Below, piece after piece: positions 31,033 to 39,556 of a DNA stretch of 64,000 nucleotides; positions within the stretch are counted from its first letter, which is position 1, and every line of letters starts with the position of its first letter. The DNA comes from Hydrogenophaga sp. RAC07 (lineage in GTDB: Bacteria > Pseudomonadota > Gammaproteobacteria > Burkholderiales > Burkholderiaceae_C). Made by a program: the position numbers and the translations under genes. Location: contig NZ_CP016449.1 in the NCBI RefSeq assembly GCF_001713375.1, positions 1,302,001 through 1,366,000 on the forward strand, in the 5' to 3' direction. The notes beneath the pieces were generated by a model. The model saw only the letters and a list, made by a program, of their open reading frames with translations. It ran no database searches and was not told the origin of the DNA.

Positions 31033-32504
31033 GCAGGCGTGTCGGGTGGGGCCAGGGGCAGGCGCACGGTGGCGTCGAGTCCGCGCACCTGGCCTGAATG
31101 GATTCGGTTGTCGAGATCGATGGCGCCGCCCAGCGATTGCACGATTTCGCGGCAGATCGCCAGGCCCAGTCCGGAGCCCGACGCGCTGCTGGCCTGGCGG
31201 TGTTCGGTGGCGAAGGGCTGGAACAGCCGCTCGCGCAGCGCGGCCGAGATGCCCGGGCCTTCGTCGCTGATGGTGAGCGCGGCGGTTTGCGGATCCACCA
31301 CCAGCGCCACGGTGAGCGCGGAGCCCGGGGGCGTGTTCTTGATGGCGTTGTGCAGCAGGTTGCGGCTGAGTTCGCGCAGGGCCCATTCGTGGGCGCGCAC
31401 GGGCGCCGGCTGGGTGGTGATGGAGAAGTCGAGCGAGCGCTCGGCGATGAGCGCAGAGAGGTCGAGCGCGACCAGCCGCACCACGGCCGACCAGTCGTGC
31501 ACCGGTGTGCTTTTCTCCTGCCGCAGTTGCTCCACCTTGGCCAGCGCCAGCATCTGGTTGGCAAGCTCGGTGGCGCGCTCCACCGTGTGGCCGATTTCAT
31601 CCAGCGCCTGGCGCGGCTCCACATCGCCGCGCTGGGCCGACTGCACCTGCGTCTTGAGAACGGCTAGCGGCGTGCGCAACTGGTGCGAGGTGTCGCGCAC
31701 AAAGCGCTTCTGGTGCTCCAGCAGATGCGAGAGGCGCTGCATGTGCTGGTTGGTTGCGTCCAGCAACGGCAGCAGCTCGCGCGGGGCGCCTTCGGTGGGC
31801 AGGGGCGACAGGTCGTTTTCGCTGCGTGCACCCAGCGCGCTGCTGAGCGCGCGCACCGGGCGCGTGGCGCGCTGCACCACGAACACCACCACCAGCGCGA
31901 TCACCAGCACCAGCGCGGCCTGGCGCCACAGCGTGTCGATCAGGATCTGGCGCGCCAGCGTCTCGCGCAGCTCCAGCGTCTCGGCCACCTGGATGGTGGC
32001 CATGCCCTGTTCGTAAACGCCCGAGACCGGTTGCAGCAACACGGCCATGCGCACAGGCACGCCCTGGTACTGGTCGTCGTAAAAGTTCACCAGCGCCGCA
32101 TACAGGTTCTTCTGCGGAATGTCGCTGCGCCCCGGCGGCAGGTCGTCGAAGCCCGAGACCAGTTCACCCTGCAGGCCGCTCACGCGGTAGAAGATGCGGC
32201 TGCGGTTGTCGGCCTCGAAGGCCTCCAGCGCCGAATAGAGCACGGTGGATTCCACCCGCAGTTCGCTGCCAGCACCGGTGACACGCAGCTGTTCGCCGAG
32301 CGACTTGGCGGTGGCGAGCAGGGTGCGGTCGTAGGCGGTGTCGGCCGCGGCCAGTGCCTGGCGGTACAGCACCACCGTGTTGATCAGCACAAAGGCGAAC
32401 ACCGGCAGCAGGATGCCGAGCAACAGGGTGCGTCGCAGCGAGAGGGCGCGTGGCCGGTGGGCACGGGAACGGGCAGAACCAGCCCCGGACACAAAAACGC
32501 CCAT
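31029..32504 (-). CDS. tctE: Sensor histidine kinase, TctE type
   Basis: A 491-residue inner-membrane sensor kinase. TM1 is at about residues 26-47, then a periplasmic sensor region of ~145 residues, then TM2 near 195-212. HAMP-like linker and H-box (RDTSHQLRTPLAVLK) follow, with N-box (ELSRNLLHNAIKNTPPGS), G1 (SDEGPGIS) and G2 (GSGLGLAI). Pairing with a TctD-type regulator next to a porin and TctCBA genes suggests it senses a carboxylate. The ATG overlaps the regulator's stop in TGATG. The symbol is by family and context; the actual ligand is unknown. Confidence 0.88.
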   Translation of the reverse strand: MGVFVSGAGSARSRAHRPRALSLRRTLLLGILLPVFAFVLINTVVLYRQALAAADTAYDRTLLATAKSLGEQLRVTGAGSELRVESTVLYSALEAFEADNRSRIFYRVSGLQGELVSGFDDLPPGRSDIPQKNLYAALVNFYDDQYQGVPVRMAVLLQPVSGVYEQGMATIQVAETLELRETLARQILIDTLWRQAALVLVIALVVVFVVQRATRPVRALSSALGARSENDLSPLPTEGAPRELLPLLDATNQHMQRLSHLLEHQKRFVRDTSHQLRTPLAVLKTQVQSAQRGDVEPRQALDEIGHTVERATELANQMLALAKVEQLRQEKSTPVHDWSAVVRLVALDLSALIAERSLDFSITTQPAPVRAHEWALRELSRNLLHNAIKNTPPGSALTVALVVDPQTAALTISDEGPGISAALRERLFQPFATEHRQASSASGSGLGLAICREIVQSLGGAIDLDNRIHSGQVRGLDATVRLPLAPPDTPA

Positions 32505-33190
32505 CAGGTCTCGGCCTTGAGCAGATACCCCAGACCACGCAGCGTGACCAGCTGCGCGCCGGTGTGGGCGATCTTCTTGCGCAGGCGGTAGGCCACCACC
32601 TCGATCGCTTCGGGTTGCACCTGGCTTTCGCCGGGGAACACCAGTTCGAACAGGCGTTCCTTGGCGATGGCGTGTCCGGGTTTGCCGAGCAGGGCCTGCA
32701 ACAGGGAAAGCTCGCGTGGCGCCAGCTCCATGGGCTGGCCGGCGAAGTACACGGCACCGCTGTCCTTCTCCACATGCATGCCGCACCACACCGGGCCGCG
32801 GCCGGCGTTGCCCGCGGCGTGGTCGGCGCTGCCCGAGCGGCGCACCAAGGCGCGCAGGCGCGCTTCGAGTTCGTCGAGGTCGAACGGCTTGGGCAGGTAG
32901 TCGTCCGCGCCGGTGTTCAGGCCCAGGATGCGGTCGCCCACGGTGCCGCGCGCGGTGAGGATGATCACGGGTGTTTTCAGCCCGGCAGCGCGCGCCTGGC
33001 TCAGCACCTCCAGGCCATCCAGGCCGGGCAGGCTCAGGTCGAGCAACACCGCATCGGGCAGGCTGGCTTGCCACAGGGCCAGCGCGCGGGCGCCGTCCTC
33101 GCAACCGAGCACCTGCACACCGCGCCGCTCGAAGCTGCGCCGCAGGGTGGTCTGCATGGTGGCGTTGTCTTCGATCAGCAGCAGTTTCAT
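32504..33190 (-). CDS. tctD: Response regulator, OmpR/TctD type
   Basis: A 228-residue response regulator. The receiver domain has the phospho-acceptor D51 in LLDLSLPGLDG, the acidic pocket IEDN and the conserved Lys in LPKPFD. The C-terminal winged helix is OmpR-like (LAPRELSLLQALLGKPGHAIAK, then VEVVAYRLRKKI-type recognition helix VVAYRLRKKIAHTG). It is divergent from the porin and tctC genes, which it probably activates. A shared 17-bp sequence before both targets is a candidate binding site. Confidence 0.9.
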   Translation of the reverse strand: MKLLLIEDNATMQTTLRRSFERRGVQVLGCEDGARALALWQASLPDAVLLDLSLPGLDGLEVLSQARAAGLKTPVIILTARGTVGDRILGLNTGADDYLPKPFDLDELEARLRALVRRSGSADHAAGNAGRGPVWCGMHVEKDSGAVYFAGQPMELAPRELSLLQALLGKPGHAIAKERLFELVFPGESQVQPEAIEVVAYRLRKKIAHTGAQLVTLRGLGYLLKAET

Positions 33191-33256
33191 GAGCCTCGAT
33201 TATGGGCACGGGCTCCTCGCTGTCCGAGCGCTCCACAGGGTTTGTACGGATGCGAT

Positions 33257-33273
33257 GGACAGCGGACTGACAG
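33257..33273 (+). promoter_or_regulatory. Candidate TctD site before the porin gene
   Basis: GGACAGCGGACTGACAG lies 89 bp before the porin ATG, in the divergent tctD-porin gap. A copy with one change is found before tctC. Two occurrences in adjacent, functionally linked promoters argue against chance. Confidence 0.45.
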
Positions 33274-33361
33274 CCTGTGAACCGAGCATGCAGCCTGTCC
33301 GATTGCCGCAGCGGACAAGGCAGTCAAATTGCGGAGTTGTCCATCCATTCGTGAGATCTAT

Positions 33362-34378
33362 ATGAAAAAAAATGCGATCGCCCTGGGCGTTCTGGGGCTG
33401 TTCAGCGGGCTGGCATTTGCCCAGTCGTCCGTGACCCTGTACGGCGTCGTTGACGTGGCGCTGGAGCGCCTCAAAGGCGCGACCTCGATCACCCGCATGG
33501 CGTCGGGCCAGCAGCAAGGTTCCCGCTGGGGTGTGCGCGGCACGGAAGACCTGGGCGGCGGCCTCAAGGCCACGTTCGTGCTGGAGTCCGGCATCAACGC
33601 GCAATCGGGCACGCAGGGGCAGGGCGGTCGGGCCTTTGGTCGCCAGAGTTTCGTCGGGCTGGGCGCTGGCTGGGGCACGGTGCGCCTGGGCCGCCAGTAC
33701 ACGCCCATGGACGACATCGCCGGCATCGTCGGCACCAAGACCTACGACGTGCTGAGCGTGGTGCCCATCATCGGCAACGGTGACTACAACCGGGTGGACA
33801 GCGCCATCACCTACGTCTCGCCGATCGTGGCCAACACCGTGTTCCAGCTGCAGCACAGCCTGGGCGACGGGCGTGCCGCCACCGATCCGAGCAAGGACTT
33901 CGCCAAGCAGGTCAGCGCGCACGCGCTGTACGCCAATGGGCCACTGACCGCCGGCATTTCGCTGATGCAGGTGACCGACGCCGACGGCGTGCTCGCCGGC
34001 AAGCAGGGCCGCGACGCGGTGCTGCTGGCGGGTGCCTACGACTTCGGCAGCTTCAAGCTGTCGGCCTATTACGACGCGGAAGACAAGGCCGCGAAGAAGC
34101 TCAAGGTCTATGGTCTGGCCGCGGCGTTCAAGTTTGGCGAGACCACGGTGTCGGTGGGCGCGGCGCAGGCCAAGGACGTGAACGGTTCGGCCGCTGCCGC
34201 CAGCGACGACGCGCGCCTCTACACGCTGCAGGCCAGCCACAACCTGTCCAAGCGCACCGCCATCTACGGGCACCTCACTGCGGTGGACAACGACACCGCT
34301 TCCGCGCTGGGCTTCAACAGCCCGGTGGCGGGATCGAATTCCAACGGCATCCAGGTCGGCTTGCGCCACCGCTTCTGA
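33362..34378 (+). CDS. Outer-membrane porin (Gram-negative general porin family)
   Basis: A 338-residue trimeric-type porin. The signal peptide is [20 protein letters not shown], with the mature protein beginning [15 protein letters not shown], the standard betaproteobacterial porin start. Alternating hydrophobic strands run to the C-terminal VGLRHRF, ending in the Phe required for BAM recognition. The loop and strand [19 protein letters not shown] is the family signature. It lies between the two-component genes and tctCBA and probably admits the carboxylate that TctCBA imports. The ATG at 33362 opens the signal peptide. Confidence 0.93.
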   Translation: MKKNAIALGVLGLFSGLAFAQSSVTLYGVVDVALERLKGATSITRMASGQQQGSRWGVRGTEDLGGGLKATFVLESGINAQSGTQGQGGRAFGRQSFVGLGAGWGTVRLGRQYTPMDDIAGIVGTKTYDVLSVVPIIGNGDYNRVDSAITYVSPIVANTVFQLQHSLGDGRAATDPSKDFAKQVSAHALYANGPLTAGISLMQVTDADGVLAGKQGRDAVLLAGAYDFGSFKLSAYYDAEDKAAKKLKVYGLAAAFKFGETTVSVGAAQAKDVNGSAAAASDDARLYTLQASHNLSKRTAIYGHLTAVDNDTASALGFNSPVAGSNSNGIQVGLRHRF

Positions 34379-34418
34379 TCACCCCAGTCTCGCGATGCAG
34401 GGTTTTCCCTAGCTCGCG

Positions 34419-34435
34419 GGACAGCGGATTGACAG
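34419..34435 (+). promoter_or_regulatory. Candidate TctD site and -35 element before tctC
   Basis: GGACAGCGGATTGACAG lies 51 bp before the tctC ATG and differs by one base from the sequence before the porin gene. Its end creates a perfect -35 hexamer TTGACA (34429-34434). No strong -10 follows. Confidence 0.45.
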
Positions 34436-34486
34436 GGATCAGCCGCAAGATCACAACGTCAGATCACACACAGCAGGAGACACACC

Positions 34487-35446
34487 ATGCGTCGCGACAC
34501 CTTCCTCAAATCCCTGGCCGCCCTGGCCGCCGCCGGCGCCTTGCCCAACGTGGCCTGGGCCAATGCCAACATCAAGATGATGATCCCCGCCAACCCCGGG
34601 GGCGGCTGGGACGGCACCGGCCGTGCGCTGGGCGAAGCCCTGCGCGACGCAGGTGTGGCCTCTTCGGTCACGTTCGAAAACAAGGGCGGTGCGGCTGGCG
34701 CCATTGGCCTGGCCCAGTTCTTCAATGCCAGCAAAGGCGATCCGAACGCGTTGATGGTCATGGGCGCCGTCATGCTCGGCGGCATCATCACCGGCAAGCC
34801 ACCGGTGTCCGTCACCCAGCTCACGCCCATTGCCCGTCTCACCACCGAGTACAACGTGTTCGTGCTGCCGGCCAACTCACCCTACAAGACCATGAAGGAC
34901 GTGGTCGAGCAGCTCAAGAAGGACCCGGGCAGCATCAAGTGGGGCGGCGGTTCGCGCGGCGCCACCGAGCACATTGCCGCCGCGCAGATCGCGCAGTCGG
35001 TCGGCGTGCCCGCGTCCAAGATCAACTACGTGCCCTTCCGTGGCGGCGGTGAAGCAGTGGCGGCCATCCTGGGCGGCAACGTCACCGTGGGCGGCAGCGG
35101 CTTCAGCGAATTCCAGCAGTACATCGAGAGCGGCAAGATGCGCGCGATCGCTGTCACATCGGCGCAGCGCGTCAAGGGCATCGACGTGCCCACGCTGAAA
35201 GAGCAGGGCATCGACGTGGAGATCGGCAACTGGCGCGGCGTCTACGGCGCGCCCGGCATCACCCAGGCCCAGCGCGACGCGCTGACCGCCATGGTGGTCA
35301 AGGCCACGCAGAGCAAGGCCTGGGCGGCTGCCTTGGAGAAAAACAACTGGACGCCCGCGCTGTTGACCGGCAAGGCGTTTGACGAATTCGTGGACAAGGA
35401 CTTTTCCTCGCTGCGTGCCACCATGGTCCGCGCCGGCATGGTCTGA
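34487..35446 (+). CDS. tctC: Tripartite tricarboxylate transporter substrate-binding protein (TctC family)
   Basis: A 319-residue periplasmic binding protein of the TTT family (Bug/TctC). The signal peptide is RRDTFLKSLAALAAAGALPNVAWA. The motif IPANPGGGWDGTGRALGEAL is the TctC hallmark for carboxylate binding, and FRGGGEAVAAILGG is the second. A strong ribosome site (AGGAGA) precedes the ATG. It is the first gene of tctCBA. The ligand is a carboxylate such as citrate or a related acid, not determinable here. Confidence 0.93.
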   Translation: MRRDTFLKSLAALAAAGALPNVAWANANIKMMIPANPGGGWDGTGRALGEALRDAGVASSVTFENKGGAAGAIGLAQFFNASKGDPNALMVMGAVMLGGIITGKPPVSVTQLTPIARLTTEYNVFVLPANSPYKTMKDVVEQLKKDPGSIKWGGGSRGATEHIAAAQIAQSVGVPASKINYVPFRGGGEAVAAILGGNVTVGGSGFSEFQQYIESGKMRAIAVTSAQRVKGIDVPTLKEQGIDVEIGNWRGVYGAPGITQAQRDALTAMVVKATQSKAWAAALEKNNWTPALLTGKAFDEFVDKDFSSLRATMVRAGMV

Positions 35447-35455
35447 ACCCGGAAG

Positions 35456-35559
35456 CACCCCCTGCGCCGCTTTGCGGCTTCTCCCTCTCTGGCGCGCCTG
35501 CGGCGCCGGGAGGGGGACGGCATCTGGGGCCGGCGGAGCCGGACCCTCGATGTCCCTGG
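35456..35559. repeat. Dispersed GC-rich intergenic repeat, copy 1
   Basis: A palindrome-rich element between tctC and tctB. It begins CCCCCTGCGCCGC, passes through a CTCCCTCT...GGGAGGGGG pairing and contains GGCGGAGCCGG. Related copies occur at 40767-40852 and, inverted, at 55834-55934. It could fold in the tctC-tctB mRNA and lower downstream expression. Confidence 0.7.
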
Positions 35560-35579
35560 ACGGGGTTGCTTCTCTCGCT

Positions 35580-35600
35580 CCCTCTCCCTCTGGGAGAGGG
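35580..35600. repeat. Short hairpin repeat CCCTCTCCC/GGGAGAGGG
   Basis: A perfect 9-bp stem with a 3-nt loop, followed by CAGGGGTGAGGG. It lies 40 bp before tctB. Very similar palindromes are scattered through many proteobacterial genomes. It lacks a T tract, so mRNA processing is likelier than termination. Confidence 0.6.
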
Positions 35601-35639
35601 CAGGGGTGAGGGCTGCGGCCCCGCCAACTTTTTGTGAGC

Positions 35640-36173
35640 ATGGACATGGATTCCTTTGAACCCCAGGCACCCGCCAACCACCGTCCCGGCCAGCTCGCCT
35701 TGGGCATCGGCGCCCTCATCGTGGCGGCGGTGCTGGCCTGGGGTGCGATGGACATTCCTTCCGACGCGGGCTATGCCGGTGTCGGCCCCAATTTTTTGCC
35801 CTGGGTGATCAGCGCGGCGCTCGGCCTGTGCGGCGTGATGCTGATCCGCGAGGTGCTCACCGGCGGTTACCGCCAGATGGAAGAGCCCTCGGGCGCGGCG
35901 CGTGGCGACTGGCGCGCGCTCGCCTGGGTGTCCGCCGGTGTGTTGCTCAACGCATCGCTCATCACCACCATCGGTTTCATCCTGAGTTGTTCGCTGTGTT
36001 TTGTGTTCGCGGTTCGCGGCCTGCGCGCGAGCGAAGGCAAGCCGGCCGGCAATTTGAGCCAGACCGCGAAAGACGCGGTCACCGGCATGCTGATCGCGGC
36101 ACCGGTGTACTGGCTTTTCACCAAATTGCTCGCGGTGAACCTGCCGGGCATCACGGCCGGCGGCTGGATCTGA
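35640..36173 (+). CDS. tctB: Tripartite tricarboxylate transporter small membrane subunit (TctB family)
   Basis: A 177-residue inner-membrane protein with four hydrophobic segments, the TctB layout. The first is [18 protein letters not shown] and the last contains [19 protein letters not shown], the typical TctB ending. The start is set at ATG 35640; a GTG two codons earlier (35634) is also open. No strong ribosome site is visible, so translation may be weak. tctA follows 19 bp downstream. Confidence 0.88.
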   Translation: MDMDSFEPQAPANHRPGQLALGIGALIVAAVLAWGAMDIPSDAGYAGVGPNFLPWVISAALGLCGVMLIREVLTGGYRQMEEPSGAARGDWRALAWVSAGVLLNASLITTIGFILSCSLCFVFAVRGLRASEGKPAGNLSQTAKDAVTGMLIAAPVYWLFTKLLAVNLPGITAGGWI

Positions 36174-36192
36174 ACGCCAAGGCTGCACCACC

Positions 36193-37686
36193 ATGATGGA
36201 CACCTTCACCCAATTGCTGGGCGGCTTTGCCACCGCCGGCACCCCGATCAACCTGCTGTGGGCGTTTGCCGGCTGCGCGCTGGGCACGGCCATCGGCGTG
36301 CTGCCTGGCCTGGGCCCGGCCGTGACCGTGGCCATGCTGTTGCCCATCACGGGCCAGGTTGAACCCACGGCTTCGATGATCTTTTTCGCCGGCATCTACT
36401 ACGGCGCCATGTACGGCGGCTCGACCACGTCGATCCTGCTCAACACGCCGGGTGAGACCGGCACCATGGTCACCGCGCTCGAAGGCTTCAAGATGGCCAA
36501 GAGCGGGCGTGCCGGCGCGGCCTTGGCCAGCGCGGCCATCGGCTCGTTTGTGGCCGGCACCATCGCCACCGTCCTGGTCACGCTGTTCGCGCCGGTGCTC
36601 GCACAGTTCGCGGTGCAACTCGGCCCGCCAGAATATTTTTGCCTGATGCTGCTGGCTTTCACCACCGTGAGCGCGGTGCTGGGCCAGAGCACGCTGCGCG
36701 GCCTCACCGCGCTGTTCTTCGGCCTGGCGCTGGGCCTGATCGGCATCGACCAGATCACCGCGCAGGTGCGCTACACCGCTGGTGTGCTGGAGTTCATGGA
36801 CGGCATCGAGGTGGTGCTGGTGGCGGTGGGCTTGTTTGCCGTGGCCGAGGCGCTTTACAACGCGCTGTACGAAGGCCGCAGCCCGGCCATGATGAACAAG
36901 ATGACCCGCGCCCACATGACGCGCAGCGAATGGCGCCGCTCATGGCCCGCCTGGCTGCGCGGCACGGCCATCGGTTTTCCGTTCGGCACCATCCCGGCCG
37001 GCGGTACCGAGATCCCCACCTTCCTGAGTTACGCCACCGAGCGCAAGCTGGCCAGCCCCGAGCACAAGGCCGAGTTCGGCACCACGGGCGCGATTGAAGG
37101 CGTGGCCGGCCCCGAGGCGGCGAACAACGCTGCCGTGACCGGCACGCTGGTGCCGCTGCTCACGCTGGGCATTCCCACCTCGGTGACGGCGGCCATTCTG
37201 CTGAGCGCGCTGCAGAACTACGGCATCAACGCCGGTCCGCAACTGTTCCAGACCTCGTCGGCGCTGGTGTGGGCCTTGATCGCATCGCTCTACATCGGCA
37301 ACGTGATGCTGCTGGTGCTCAACCTGCCGATGGTGGGGCTTTGGGTCAAGCTGCTGAAGATCCCGCGCCCGCAGCTCTACGCCGGCATCCTGATCTTCGC
37401 CACGGTGGGCGTGTACGGCATGCGCCAGAGTTCGTTCGACCTGTTCCTGATGTACGGACTGGGTCTCTTGGGTGTGGTGATGCGCCGCTACGACTTCCCC
37501 ACGGCACCGGTGATCGTGGGTTTGATCCTGGGCCCGATGGCCGAGGCACAGATGCGCAACGCGTTGTCCATCGGCGAGGGCAGCTTCATGGTGTTTCTGG
37601 AACGTCCGATGTCGGCCACGTTGCTGGCGGTGGTGGTGTTGGTGTTGCTGGTGCCTCGGTTGTTGGCGCGGCGGGTTGCTGTTTAG
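36193..37686 (+). CDS. tctA: Tripartite tricarboxylate transporter large membrane subunit (TctA family)
   Basis: A 497-residue inner-membrane subunit with about 11-12 hydrophobic segments, the transport channel of the TTT system. Family signatures are [17 protein letters not shown] (residues about 37-53), [20 protein letters not shown] and [23 protein letters not shown]. Two adjacent ATGs (36193 and 36196) could start it. With TctC and TctB it forms a sodium- or proton-coupled carboxylate importer. Confidence 0.95.
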   Translation: MMDTFTQLLGGFATAGTPINLLWAFAGCALGTAIGVLPGLGPAVTVAMLLPITGQVEPTASMIFFAGIYYGAMYGGSTTSILLNTPGETGTMVTALEGFKMAKSGRAGAALASAAIGSFVAGTIATVLVTLFAPVLAQFAVQLGPPEYFCLMLLAFTTVSAVLGQSTLRGLTALFFGLALGLIGIDQITAQVRYTAGVLEFMDGIEVVLVAVGLFAVAEALYNALYEGRSPAMMNKMTRAHMTRSEWRRSWPAWLRGTAIGFPFGTIPAGGTEIPTFLSYATERKLASPEHKAEFGTTGAIEGVAGPEAANNAAVTGTLVPLLTLGIPTSVTAAILLSALQNYGINAGPQLFQTSSALVWALIASLYIGNVMLLVLNLPMVGLWVKLLKIPRPQLYAGILIFATVGVYGMRQSSFDLFLMYGLGLLGVVMRRYDFPTAPVIVGLILGPMAEAQMRNALSIGEGSFMVFLERPMSATLLAVVVLVLLVPRLLARRVAV

Positions 37687-37700
37687 GGTGGCACCTCGAG

Positions 37701-37801
37701 GGCTCGCGGACGCGGCGTGCGCTGCTCCGCGGCTGTCCCCCGGCGGCTGGCGCCGCCTCCTCCTTTACGCCGCTGCGCAGCGCACGCCGCGCCCGCGAGC
37801 C
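37701..37801. repeat. Long imperfect inverted repeat
   Basis: Two 25-bp arms (37701-37725 and 37777-37801), each other's reverse complement apart from one base, enclose 51 bp that contain further short palindromes. The element lies between tctA and the sigma-54 regulator gene, both on the plus strand. It lacks a T run. It could be a mobile palindromic element or an mRNA 3' stabiliser. Confidence 0.7.
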
Positions 37802-37910
37802 TGAAGTGATGTTTGCTTGCCGATGACCGGACCCACCGGAGAAAGCCGGCCGGAGAAAGCAGGGGGTTCCACCTCATGGACCCGATACCCACCGGGGGTA
37901 CCATCCCAGC

Positions 37911-39392
37911 ATGATCCGGGACGACCGACTTCCGCGCGACGCGCAAAGCATTCTTGAACTGGCCGCCAGGTCCATGTTCGACCTGTTTGCGAACGCCAGC
38001 GAGGGCATGATGCTGGTCGACCGCAATGCCCGCGTGGTGTGGATCAACGACCAGTACCGCCGTTTTTTGCCTGCACTCGGGTTCCAGCGCGAAGAAGACT
38101 TTGTCGGCCACCCGGTCTCCAGCGTCGTGCAGAACACGCAGATGCACCAGGTGCTGGCCACCGGCAAACCCATCCTCATCGACCTGCTGACCAACAAGGC
38201 CGGCACGTTTGTTGTCAGCCGCATTCCGCTGCGCGACGACGCGGGCGAAGTCATCGGCGTGCTCGGCATCGTGCTGTTCGACCATCCCGAGACCACGCTG
38301 CAGCCCCTCATTTCCAAGTTCGCACGCCTGGAGCAGGACCTGATCGATGCGCGCCGCGAACTCGCCAGCCAGCGCCGCACCAAGTACACCTTTGCCAGCT
38401 TCGTGGGCAGCAGCGCCGCCGCACTCGAGGTGAAACGCCAGGCGCGGCGCGCCGCGCAGTCCGCCAGCCCGGTGTTGCTGCTGGGCGAGACCGGTACCGG
38501 CAAGGAACTGCTGGCGCACGCGATCCACGCGGCCTCGCCGCGCGCCGGCCGGCCGTTTGTGAGTGTGAACATGGCTGCCGTGCCCGACACCTTGCTCGAG
38601 GCCGAGTTCTTCGGTGTGGCGCCGGGCGCCTACACCGGCGCCGACAAAAAGGGCCGCGACGGCAAATTCAAACTGGCCGACGGTGGCACGCTGTTTCTCG
38701 ACGAGCTGGGTGACATGCCGATGTCGGTGCAGGTCAAGCTCTTGCGCGCTTTGCAGGAGGGCGAGATCGAGCCGCTGGGCTCGAACAAGCTGGTGTCGTT
38801 TGACGTGCGCGTGGTGGCCGCCACCTCGCGCGATCTGCAGCAGATGGTGCGCGACGGCAGCTTTCGCGAAGACCTCTACTACCGGCTCAACGTGTTGCCG
38901 ATCCGTGTGCCCCCGCTGCGTGAGCGGCAGGACGACATTGCGCTGTTGATCGAAGCGCTGTGCGAAGACATCGCCGCGCGCGGCGGTGGCGCGCAGCTGG
39001 AGCTGTCCGCCGACGCGCAGGCCCTGCTGGCCGCGCAGCCCTGGCGCGGCAACATCCGCGAACTGCGCAATGTGCTGGAGCAGCTCGCGCTGCGCAGCGA
39101 CACGCACCACATCGCGGGCTCGCAGGTGGGCCTGGTGTTGCAGGAGGCCGGGCTGCCTGCGCTCGCTCCGGCCGCCGCCGTGCGCCTGCCGCTGCGCGCC
39201 GCTGTGACCGATGCCGTGCGCCCGCTGCCCGAGCAGATTGCCGAGCTGGAGCACCGAGCCATCGCGCAGGCGCTGGTGCACACGGGTGGCAACCGCACGG
39301 CCGCCGCCAGGTTGCTGGGCATCTCGCGCGCCAGCCTGTACGACCGGCTCGCCACCATGGGATCGGCGTCTGAAGTTCAGACAATCGACTGA
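37911..39392 (+). CDS. Sigma-54-dependent Fis-family regulator with PAS domain
   Basis: A 493-residue enhancer-binding protein. The PAS sensor is at about residues 20-130 (FDLFANASEGMMLVDRNARV). The AAA+ domain has Walker A GETGTGKE (192-199), GAYTGA (239-244, the sigma-54 contact loop, normally GAFTGA) and Walker B GGTLFLDELGD. The Fis-type helix-turn-helix at the C-terminus is NRTAAARLLGISRASLYDRLA. No receiver domain is present, so the PAS domain probably senses a ligand directly. The ABC transporter operon downstream has a sigma-54 promoter and palindromic sites, making it the likely target. Confidence 0.93.
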   Translation: MIRDDRLPRDAQSILELAARSMFDLFANASEGMMLVDRNARVVWINDQYRRFLPALGFQREEDFVGHPVSSVVQNTQMHQVLATGKPILIDLLTNKAGTFVVSRIPLRDDAGEVIGVLGIVLFDHPETTLQPLISKFARLEQDLIDARRELASQRRTKYTFASFVGSSAAALEVKRQARRAAQSASPVLLLGETGTGKELLAHAIHAASPRAGRPFVSVNMAAVPDTLLEAEFFGVAPGAYTGADKKGRDGKFKLADGGTLFLDELGDMPMSVQVKLLRALQEGEIEPLGSNKLVSFDVRVVAATSRDLQQMVRDGSFREDLYYRLNVLPIRVPPLRERQDDIALLIEALCEDIAARGGGAQLELSADAQALLAAQPWRGNIRELRNVLEQLALRSDTHHIAGSQVGLVLQEAGLPALAPAAAVRLPLRAAVTDAVRPLPEQIAELEHRAIAQALVHTGGNRTAAARLLGISRASLYDRLATMGSASEVQTID

Positions 39393-39435
39393 AATTCAGG
39401 CAATTGGACTTGGGTGATGCGTCTGAAATTCAGGC
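39368..39435. promoter_or_regulatory. Three palindromic enhancer sites for the sigma-54 regulator
   Basis: Three 15-bp sites share the core CTGAA-N-TTCAG: GTCTGAAGTTCAGAC (39368-39382), GACTGAAATTCAGGC (39387-39401) and GTCTGAAATTCAGGC (39421-39435). The centres are 19 and 34 bp apart. They lie about 85-140 bp upstream of the predicted start site of the next operon, as expected for upstream activating sequences. The first two overlap the end of the regulator gene. Confidence 0.8.
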
Positions 39436-39487
39436 GGTTCATCGGGTTGACCTGAAAAAGCCCAGCGAAATCAACGGCCGTGCGCAC

Positions 39488-39503
39488 TGGCACGAAGCCT
39501 GCA
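39488..39503 (+). promoter_or_regulatory. Sigma-54 (-24/-12) promoter
   Basis: TGGCACGAAGCCTGCA matches the RpoN consensus TGGCACG-N4-TTGCA except for one T to C change. The invariant GG (39489-39490) and GC (39501-39502) are separated by exactly 10 bp. It lies 54 bp before the ATG of the binding-protein gene. Confidence 0.85.
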
Positions 39504-39556
39504 ATGTCTGAACACGGCCCAAGGCTGTGATCCGTTCAAAAACCAGGAGACAAGAC

